Assembly (NCBI GenBank): GCA_031771865.1
Contig: JASISA010000029.1
Span: 124,001 to 188,000 of the forward strand
DNA: 64,000 nucleotides
Reading direction: 5' to 3'
Source: Nothophaeocryptopus gaeumannii
Taxonomy: Eukaryota > Ascomycota > Dothideomycetes > Mycosphaerellales > Mycosphaerellaceae
The notes under the pieces: generated by a model
What the model was told of the DNA's origin: nothing
The model's database searches: none
What the model saw: the letters and a program-made list of their open reading frames with translations, nothing else
In this document: piece after piece, positions 55,386-64,000 of the stretch
Layout: each line of letters begins with the position of its first letter
Position numbering within the stretch: position 1 is the first letter of the stretch
Position numbers and translations under genes: made by a program

Positions 55386-55541
55386 TATTTTCTGAGTACC
55401 TCATTTCACCCAACTATCCTATTAAAAGAAGTTCTACTTCTCATCTACTTCGAATTCGATCAAGAGACTTGTTATGTCTCTTACTAATTAAGATCCTTCC
55501 AAGAGGGACCTACAACACATTGCAAAGCTCAACGGTCAAGA

Positions 55542-58500
55542 TGACTGGCCACTGTGGATTAAGCAAATCAAAAACTATCTTACTATGTCCCCTTAGGGGT
55601 TTGCTACCCTCCTTGAGTTTCAAAAAGAACTACCAACACTATTAGAAGGCGAAGAACAAGCGGCCTTGTACAAACGCTTACTAGACTGGAAAATCATGAG
55701 GATCCAAGCTTTCGCTACTATTGACGAGACCTGCGGAAGTCGAGCGAGCGGAATTCTCGCTAAAAGTAAGGATGATGGTCATACTGTCCTTCAGCTATTC
55801 AAGGATCTCGAAGCGGTGTTCAAAGGAAAGGGCTCAGGTCGCTATGCCATACTAGTCAATCAACTAGGCGATCTTACCCTCGCTAGCTGCAAGGACGTTC
55901 TAGCATACGGAGCAGCAATCATCAAGATCAGAGACGATATGGTTTCGCTCAACAAGAAGGCTTAGCTTCCGGAGTGCTATATTGTTCAACTGTTTATCAA
56001 AGGCCTTGGACCATCGTTCTAGTCTTTTAGAGACAGCTTCAGTATGCAATATGAAGTGCTGTTAGACGAAGAGGACGAATCAAAGGAAGGGGTATTACTG
56101 AGCCGCTGCATTGTCGCTGCGGAGGAATTCCAGAACCGCCACAAACAGTCTAATTAGCAACTCAACTACAGCGGTCAATTTGGAAACCAGTAGCAGCTAG
56201 GACGACCTCAACAGCCAAAATCCTGCCCTACCTGCAGGTCTCCGGTTCCACATAAGCCTAGACAAGTATGCTGGGAAGTTGATGATACTTCTACACCTAC
56301 TTGGTGGAAGACATTAAAGAAAGGCAAAAAGATGAGAGAGGAGAGCCGAAAGAACCGCCAAAACAAGCCAACACCACAACAGGCTGGATTAAAACGTGAC
56401 TCTAGCCCTAGTTTCTCAATTATGGGCAATGCTTCTAAGAAGCCTGATAATAAAGTTAATGTCCTCCTCGGAGGTAGTGGGTACCTCCGAGGTACCCACG
56501 AGGAACCGGAACCAACCGCTGGAACTCGGCCCTATAACGTCGTGTTCTTTAAGAGCAATTAGTACTCTGGCGAGCTGATGGCCGTTCACCGTGGAATGAA
56601 CCTATGGAATGCCATTATCCTTAACTCAGGGGCATCCGGCGGACTTGTTAGGCGAAGAGATCTGTTCGTCGACGGCACCTACGAGTCTATTGAGGGACAA
56701 ATAGCAAACGGTATTGGTGGAGCCAAACTAACTCCAGTCGGACAAGGAACGATCGAGATTAACTGTCGTCTTGCTAGGTCAATGGGCACTCGATTACTAA
56801 GGATCCCAAATGTCTAGTACTCACTAACAGCTAGGGTCAACCTCTTGTCACTCAACGAGATGTGGCCATACATTGATGGAGTTTACAAACCGGACAACAA
56901 TACTCTTTAATTCAAGCAAGGGAGCCACGTATTCCAAGCAACGATTAAGGGTGGACTTATAATACTCGATACCGCCGGCACCAATCCCTATTCCAGTTGA
57001 CTAACCGTCGCCCAGATAGAGGACGAAAGACACCCTTCAACTGAATTAAGGGCGCTCCATTAACTTGGGCCTGCATTAAATCAAAGCAGCTCTAGGTCCT
57101 TTGCAGCGGTTGCATATAGTGTTCAACAGCCTCACTTCCGACTCTAGCACGAACGGCTGGGACATCTCTTAGAACAAAGCCTAATCCGATTGCAATCTAT
57201 GGTAACCGGAATGGATGCCTCACAGCCTAATGGACGCTGTATCTGTGAAGCATGCGTACTTGGCCGCTAAACAGAACGCCTACACAAAGGAAAACTCCAT
57301 AAAGGGCAATACCCTATGGACGTGATCCATACAGACGTTGCTGGTCCTTTTGAAGAAGCTTTCGACAACGCTAAGTATTGGGTTACTCACCTTGACGACT
57401 AGTCTGGATACGCAGAAGCAGAACCCATCTAGACTAAAGATCAAGTGTTCGAAGTTACAAAGAACTTCATCAATCGCCACGAAAGGGCAGAGCGACGCTG
57501 CCGCCTTATTATCCAAGACAGGGGTAGAGAGAACTGTAATGAACTCTATTAGGCTTGGACCTATGATCGAGGTATTGAGATGCAATACACCGACACCGAT
57601 CAACACTAAGCGAACGGCAAAGCTGAAAGGCTAAACCGAACAATTGAGGACAAGCTCCAACCGTCAATCATTGCCTCCGGCCTTGACCCAAGGCACTAGT
57701 CAGAGGTTGTCGCTCACAACATTGTCCATGTCCGGAACTACTCCCTATGCACAGACCACAATGCTACCCCATGGGAGCTATTCATAGGCACCAAGCCTAA
57801 CATTTCCCACATTCGTACTCTTGGCAGCAAGGTATATATTCTAAAGACGCCACACTAGAGGAAGAAGGTCATTAACGGAGACACCGGCCGCAAGGTTGTT
57901 GGTGTGAAGTCATATGTTGGCAAGCTTATTGGTTTCAAAGGCCACACGACTTTCCGAGTAGCCCCTGATTACAATCCTTCAAAGCCTGAGTGGCGAACAA
58001 ATGTCATTATCCGCGAACGTCGTCCTTGCACCGCTCCTGAATCACTGGAGCCAGGGCGGAAGGATGACGGTGAGCAATATCAACCTAATAGCGACAGCGA
58101 ACCTGAACAAGCACTATCACAGACTCCAGTTATTCAGACAGACGAGACTGTCCGGCGACCAAGACAGCTAACACCACCCCCACCTCCATCTGCAAGAAGG
58201 GCGCGATATGACTTCGAAACAGGTCCTTCGAAGGAAGTTGGCTGCGACTTCGATGAAGACAACATCATTCAGGGGCGAACGCGACGATCGAACCCTATCT
58301 ACAACGCCGTCTTCCACACTACTATCACCTAAGTAATGTGCCTTACTCTACTAGCAGCAGCCTGTTAGCCTGAGCCGTACGAACTACTCACGCTTGAGCA
58401 AGCCCAAAGATCATGTGAATAGTCCAAATGGAAGGACGCTACCGACGACGAGGTAGTATCACTCCGTACACGAAAGACTTGGCGCCTCAAGAAACGTTCT

Positions 58501-60264
58501 GAAGTGAACGGAAAAGTGCTTCGTGGCAAATGGGTATTCAAGATCAAGCGTGGAGCTAGCGGTGAAGTACTGAAATACAAAGCGCGATGGGTTGTCCGCG
58601 GTTTTGAACAGGTTGAGGGATGTAACTACAACGACACATTTGCCTCAGTAGTGAAACCGATGAGCTACAAGGCTCTATTCGCTATTGGCGCCGCACTGGA
58701 CTATGAGATCGAACAAATGGACGTTAGCACTGCTTTCCTCTATGGCAAAGTCAAGGAAACGGTGTATGTCGAACAGCCACATGGCTACGAAGAAGGCGGC
58801 AACGATATGGTGTGTGAGTTGGAAAGAGCTCTCTATGGTCTCAAACAGTTACCACGGATTTGGTATGAGACGCTTTCGGTCTTCCTATCGAAGGTGGGTG
58901 TTACGGTTCGTGCTGGGTCCTTGCCCAGTGCGAGGTCACGTGTTACTGATCGTAAGGTACGAGACCGAGCAGAGCCTCCTGATCACCCTGATCAGGATGA
59001 TCACCTCTCCCTAGGCGATCAGTCTGATCACACTGATCACCTAAAGTCTCTTATGTATTTAGGAACGATGGTTGACTAGCAATCATCGTGTTCAACTCAT
59101 GTTACAATCTCACTGATTGGAATAAGCCAAGACTTCCTTCACTTCGTTCCACTTGCCGACGCATTCTCCAAAGAAGCCATTCCACGTGATTAAGCGAGTC
59201 ACCTGACAAGCGAGATACCGTGCGTAACAGTGGGATACTCGCCATTGGACTCAGATCTTAGCGTGTTCTACAACGGACAGACACATACCTACCTGGCGGT
59301 ATACGTTGACGATCTACTTATCATTGGACCATACAAGGATGGCATTGCTGAACTAAAGGCGGCTCTGAGCAATGAGTTCAAGATGACTAATCTAGGACCC
59401 TGCAAGTTCTTCCTTGGAATGGAGCTAAGGCGTGATCGAGTAAATCGAACCATCTACCTCAATCAGAGAGCTTACCTTAAGGAGATCTTAGTCAAGCTGA
59501 ACCTTTGGAACGACACAAAGACCAATGGGGTTCCAATGACTACCAAATTGGAGCCTGGGCCTGAAGGTTATACTGCCCCTAAGAACTTCAAACTGAAGTA
59601 TCAATCAACTGTCGGTTCACTTATGTACGCTATGCTTGGCACAAGGCCAGACATTGCTTACTCCGTGTCGGCCATTAGTCGCTACTCATCAAATCCTTAC
59701 GACTCGCATTGGCAAGCTGTCATTCGTATACTTCGGTATCTTAGAGGATCTATCGACTACGAGCTAGTTTTCAGCGGATCTCTCACCCCCCTAATTGGGT
59801 ACAGCGACAGTGATTAGGGCGGAGACAACTCAACTCGACGATTAACATTAGGATTTATCTTCAATCTTGGCAGCGGAGCTATTACATGGCAATCCAAGAG
59901 ACAACTAACGGTGGCTCTGTCAACCTGCGAGGCAGAGCTAATCGGACAAACACAAGCTACGAAGGAAGCAATATGGCTGAGAAACCTCCTAAGGGAGCTG
60001 GGCCAAGAACAAGTCAGTGCAACTGTCATCTTTGGTGACAATCAAGGAGCGATTGCCCTATCAAAGAACCCCTATGGCTATCATGGAAGGTTAAAGCATA
60101 TTGACATTCAACACAAGTTCGTGACGGAAAAGGTATCTAATGGCACGATTGATGTGCAGTGGACTGATACTAGTTGTATGGTGGCAGACGGACTAACCAA
60201 GCCACTGTCAAGGGAAGCATTCATTCGCTTCAGAAGACTTCTTGGTCTGCAGCCGAGAGACTAG
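55542..60264 (+). pseudogene. Copia-2 gag-pol, one frame with RIP-type stops
   Basis: Gag (WIKQIKNYL start), a CPTCRSP...H...CW zinc motif near 56222, protease, integrase (HTDVAGPFEEA; IIQDRGREN; the Glu in ANGKAERLN), RT (QMDVSTAFLYG; YVDD near 59305) and RNase H (VIFGDNQGAIALS; KHIDIQHKF; VADGLTKPL) all lie in plus frame 1 with no frameshift over 4.7 kb. About 20 in-frame stops occur, nearly all TAG or TAA at positions where Gln or Trp is expected, for example the Trp of LWHERLGH near 57139 and of DDWSG near 57400. The protease Asp codon at 56623-56625 reads AAC (Asn), again a TpG-to-TpA step. The reading frame even survives the 336-bp solo-LTR insertion. The copy is non-functional. Confidence 0.92.
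58899..59229. repeat. Solo LTR (family L2), 331 bp, inserted in Copia-2 RT, GTGGG duplication
   Basis: It starts TGTTACGGTTCG and ends GTGCGTAACA. GTGGG flanks both sides (58894-58898 and 59230-59234). It is the reverse complement of 11923-12289 but has one 36-bp unit instead of two (367-331 = 36). Removing it together with one GTGGG restores an uninterrupted Copia RT alignment, so the insertion postdates Copia-2. Confidence 0.95.
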
Positions 60265-60285
60265 CTCAATCACGAGCAAGGCGGC

Positions 60286-60404
60286 TGTTGGAAGTGTGCA
60301 CGTGACAGAGCTAGTGCCCTTGGTATAAGATTAGATCCACTGCAGTGCTAGAACCTAGTCACCTACAACAACATCAACCTACATGACCATATACCTTTTC
60401 AGCA
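60286..60404 (+). repeat. Copia-2 3' LTR
   Basis: Identical to the 5' LTR and followed by the ACTAC duplication at 60405-60409. Confidence 0.97.
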
Positions 60405-60409
60405 ACTAC

Positions 60410-63400
60410 CCCCAAGTCCCCGCTGAGTTTCATAGGCCGCTCCGTTTGAGACGAGAAAGCTACGTCTCGCCGCTGCTGCGTCAGTATTACAACGCAAGTA
60501 AAGGATACATATCAAAACAGCCGGCGGCGGCATCTCTATCCGCGGTGGCGACGGTGGTCGCCGCAAAGGGCAACGCGGTGGCAGAGCCACAGGCTCCAGC
60601 GCGAAGGGGAGGTCGTCGCCCCTCTCGAGGTCGATATCGGGCGATGGACTGCAGGAATTGGATCAGCTGTGTATGGTGTTGGAAATGCAGCTTGAGACTC
60701 ACGGACGGTCTCGGTGGCGGAGGCGGCGGCAGGTGGCGGCGAGGACGCCGAAAACGAGCTACACCTCGTATTAGCAACGTGTGATGGTCTCTAGTGTGCT
60801 CGGCGACACGCACGAAAGGAAGCGCGAGCAACCCGAGCGAAGGAAGCGCGGAATTTGCCATTGTTGTCGAGAAGAGGCGGATGGATTGAAAGGTGGAAGT
60901 TGCAGAAGGGAGGTCATTGTTGGAAGCTCACCTGACGCACTAACGATGCAGGACCGTTGTGATGGAGGACGATGTACCAACTTCACCTGGCAGGCGCCAA
61001 TGCTCACCTCTCTGGAGTGGGGTTCCGCTATTACACCTGGCAATAGTGTCATGACAACTGTCTGACGCCTTCATTAGGAGTGGGCAATACTGCAGACACG
61101 GTTTATAGCAGGGAGGCGTCACAAGTGCAAGGTCAGTCGATGATTTCAGGTCATCCACTTGGGCCAGAAGATATGTGAGCTGCTGGGAAAGAAACGCAAT
61201 AGAGCAGCAAAATCAGATGACGTTATTCTATATGCGAATGGCCTTTGCAGTTCTCAGGGCACTGATCAGCCAATACTCGCTGTTGGCACTGGTCCAGGAT
61301 CGATCAAGACCGATTTTGCTTGCAGGAATGCCATTGAACATCTGTTCGCTACGCTGCGAATCGCTGTAATTCCGTCGTCCAACACGTCTTGTCCACTATC
61401 ACGCTGCTCCAGCATTCCAACGCTGTTCACACATTTCCCCACGATTTCAGCCCAACATCTTCCGCTCCAAGCGACATCCGCCTCGTTTGCAAGGCCACAT
61501 CTCCTTTTCTGTCTCCCTCCAATGGTCCTTCCTCTGTCGATCCTCGTTTCTTTACAGGCGCGCGCGTATCTTTTCGGTGGTATCGTGGATAATTCAAAGA
61601 TACGCAGAGGTGAGTCTCTTACGTTATCGCAGTCTGCTTTTGAGGGACTTGACAAGACGCAGTCTCAATGTTGATGGCCTGCGGTCGACTATGTACTTGT
61701 GGGAGAGGCCGGAAGGCTAGTCAGATGGTTCTGGACTTTCTGGACGTTATTATGGAAAGGCTGGCGGTGATGGAATGATATCACGCCGCTGACATATCAG
61801 AACGCTCTCGCGGGATCCGCTTCTGAAGTTCCCCCTTTGTATGAACATCGCAAGAAGGAAAGACTTCGCAGATGACCTAAGGCCGAGCTCGAGCGAAAGC
61901 TCTGGAATCAGCCTCTGTTCAAATCGGTTTCCACGGCGTGCTTTCGATCGAGTTCACGTTTTCGCTTCGACTGGGACCAAGCTTCAATTCTCAAGGACTT
62001 CAGAGATTTTCTGAATTGACGCCGGTGTCTCCAACTTCGTTTCTAGGTCTCTGGCTTTGAGGTGTACTTACTGTGGACTTCGCTGCTTGCGCCCATGATT
62101 GGTGAATGCTCTCTTTGAACTCGATCGACTTTCTTTTGGTGGTCGTAAACTTGTTCAGCGATGCATTACTAGAAGGACAGGATCATCCGGATCTCGGCAT
62201 TTCGAAGGCAGAGATTGGAGCAGGCGACAGCGAATGTCCTGGCTCTGAGAACAGACACGAGTGGTTATCTTGTTGAAGATTCGCTGGGTTTCGAAGGCGA
62301 GACGATGGCTTTCAACAGCCAAGGATGTCTTTGACCATCTTGCGATTGAGGCATGTCATTCTTGATGTTCCGCAATCGTCTCTGGTCGTTTGCGATTGGT
62401 TATCGAGTCTCTCAATCCCTCGTTCCTTTGGGCGTCAGATTTGGTAGGTGTTTGCGATAGGCATGAAGCATGAAATGTATTCCTGGACCGGTCTACTCAA
62501 GACTGCATTTGGAACATTGGTCACGGTCTCCAAGACGTCCGCTCGTTTGCATTTCTTTGCAACTTTCCGCAGCAATGAAACGATGCAGAGCAGTGGTCTT
62601 CTCTGGATCAATTCTGTCAGGCCAATTCGACTGCGTGTCTGTTCATTCATGGAGGTTGGCAATCGAAACCGTCAAGCACTCCGCTAAGACATTAAGCATT
62701 GATGTCTGTCTCTCATATGAGGCGCGCTTTGTTCGTCGATGGGTCGTAGGCTTAGCTGCACTAATTGCTAGGCTTCGATTGCAAACGATGAGGATATTCG
62801 AACTCGGTGACGCTGTCATTCATATTTGCAGAACAGCTCGATTGAGTGCTTTGTTTGGGGTCCAGTATCTTGGTCACTGTGGATCCGGTTGCATTGCATG
62901 GCTTGACGATTTCCAATCCGAGGTAGCTCGGCGATCTCGTTTGGGGTGAACGAGCGAATGGAGAAGGCCAATGGTGCCGCCCATCCCAGAGCCTATATGT
63001 TAGATAACGTTAGTCTGAGATCTGGCAGTGGTGCATGCGCTGTTGGCTGTTCTTAGAAGAATGCATCTGAGCCTCAAAAAGATTCCGTTCCCAAACAGAA
63101 TTGTTTGAGTGACACTGGCTTTGGTATCGCAGTCGATGAATTCGACTGAAATGGGTCCTTGATTGCGAGCGCGATGAGTTGCGGAAGCGCCATTCTCTTG
63201 GATCAGGTCTGTATGACAAGCTTTAGTTGAGTTGTTGCAGTGGTCATTAGTGACTGATTGGAAAAAGCTTTCCGTCATCTGCAAAAAAACGGCAGGGACT
63301 GGACGTTCTAAGTGTCGCTGCTACATTCCAATCCTGGTCACTGAACACTCGGGCGGTGAAGTTGGCCGTTCGGTCGAGGACCTTTGGTTGGGCATCGTCG

Positions 63401-64000
63401 GAATTTCGAGTGCTGCGTGAGTGACCTGCGCCTCAACATGAGATGTGCAAAGAGCGAGGTGCTATCCGTTTTCAAGCATGGCTGTTTGGTCGTGCCAGAA
63501 TCGATCTTGAAGGTCTAGTCGATTAATGTTGAATGGAGAAGTATTGCGTGTTCGCCTAAAAGAAAAAGGTTTGAACATGCGGTGAATGACGGTTTTGAAC
63601 TCCTTCCATTCAGTCGATTCGAATTGATGTCAGTCGATCAGTCGTCGTCAATTCGTGCGCCCCAATAGTCTTCTCCTCAATCGCCACGGGGTTGCATCTC
63701 TTTGACGGCATGCTCTCGATTCCGTTGCATGATTGCCTCTTTGCTTAGCTACCTGCGATCGTGCAGGCATTGTCCAGAGCCACCACGAGGAGGTGTAAAG
63801 AAGGTCTTCGGCTCCATTATGAGGTAAGGGCGACCAAATCCTTCCTCACAACCGACTGGGAGTGTCTCCTCCACAGTCGTCTCGAGAGTCTCTCCTCTCG
63901 AGCCTGCCATGAACAGGATTTGATACGCGGTTTTCAATACCGGCCATGGCTTTGGCGCATTGCGCGAGGATCCTCTGTCGGAAAGTATTTGGAGACGTAA
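60410..64000. other. Gene-poor right end
   Basis: GC-rich Gly/Arg/Pro-coding low-complexity sequence at 60520-60780 on both strands, then many short overlapping ORFs (for example 61159-61674 plus and 61266-61655 minus). No domain, RNA or mobile element is recognised. A gene may be cut by the window edge (63761-64000 plus is open to the end). Confidence 0.35.

Larger units (their letters stand above)
54632..60404 (+). mobile_element. Copia-2 LTR retrotransposon with ACTAC duplication
   Basis: A 5.8-kb Ty1/Copia-type element. The 119-bp LTRs are identical, and ACTAC flanks both ends (54627-54631 and 60405-60409), so the ends are exact and the insertion is young. Gag to RNase H lie in one reading frame interrupted by point stops, and a 331-bp solo LTR has inserted in the RT gene. 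Proteins are close to those of Copia-1, but the LTRs are different. Confidence 0.95.

Noticed and set aside
58504..59079. 191-codon ORF as a distinct gene
   Set aside because: It is Copia-2 RT fused by chance to the inserted L2 LTR.

Overview
The window looks like an accessory, repeat-rich part of a filamentous ascomycete nuclear genome (Pezizomycotina; a Dothideomycete is plausible but unproven). The reasons are short GT-AG introns of about 50-80 nt, intron-split P450 and MFS genes, fungal hAT, Helitron, pogo/Fot1, LINE and Copia elements, and a strong repeat-induced point mutation (RIP) signature: CA and TG almost vanish and TA replaces them while CG is kept. There are no bacterial-style operons.

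Layout. 0-7.6 kb: a hypothetical gene, a peroxisomal alpha/beta hydrolase ending in SKL, a decayed conserved gene, a small charged ORF, a proline-rich ORF, and two copies of a repeat that ends in a hairpin. 7.65-23.3 kb: a RIP island of nested relics (hAT, Helitron, a truncated LINE, two long LINE copies in opposite orientation, a pogo/Fot1 transposase, two related 316-bp LTRs), with one later un-RIPped solo LTR flanked by GATAT. 23.7-27.4 kb: an intact three-exon cytochrome P450, a neighbouring hypothetical gene and a second, broken P450 N-terminus. 28.2-30.2 kb: relics, including a broken Cbf5/dyskerin-like fragment. 30.3-35.6 kb: Copia-1, with near-identical LTRs but no target-site duplication. 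35.6-44 kb: mostly decayed hypothetical genes, a two-exon small gene and a possible secreted protein. 44.6-46.3 kb: an intact four-exon MFS anion:cation symporter-type transporter. 46.4-54.6 kb: little that is recognisable (an F-box relic, a tRNA-like relic, small repeats). 54.6-60.4 kb: Copia-2, with identical LTRs and an ACTAC duplication; its pol carries a second solo LTR of the GATAT-flanked family. 60.4-64 kb: nothing recognisable.

The host genes that look functional are the hydrolase, the P450 and the MFS transporter, plus a few small hypotheticals. They could belong to a secondary or catabolic pathway, but they are scattered over 45 kb with no backbone synthase, so a cluster is not claimed. 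Much of the other host coding material is broken by stops or frameshifts, as expected for dispensable, RIP-exposed or subtelomeric DNA. The clearest novel signals are: (i) two related Copia elements that decay in opposite ways, one by RIP-compatible stops in a single uninterrupted frame and the other by frameshifts; (ii) a solo LTR family caught twice with perfect target duplications and a 36-bp copy-number difference; (iii) half-tRNA-type primer sites in both Copias; (iv) a hairpin repeat with matching changes on both sides of its stem.
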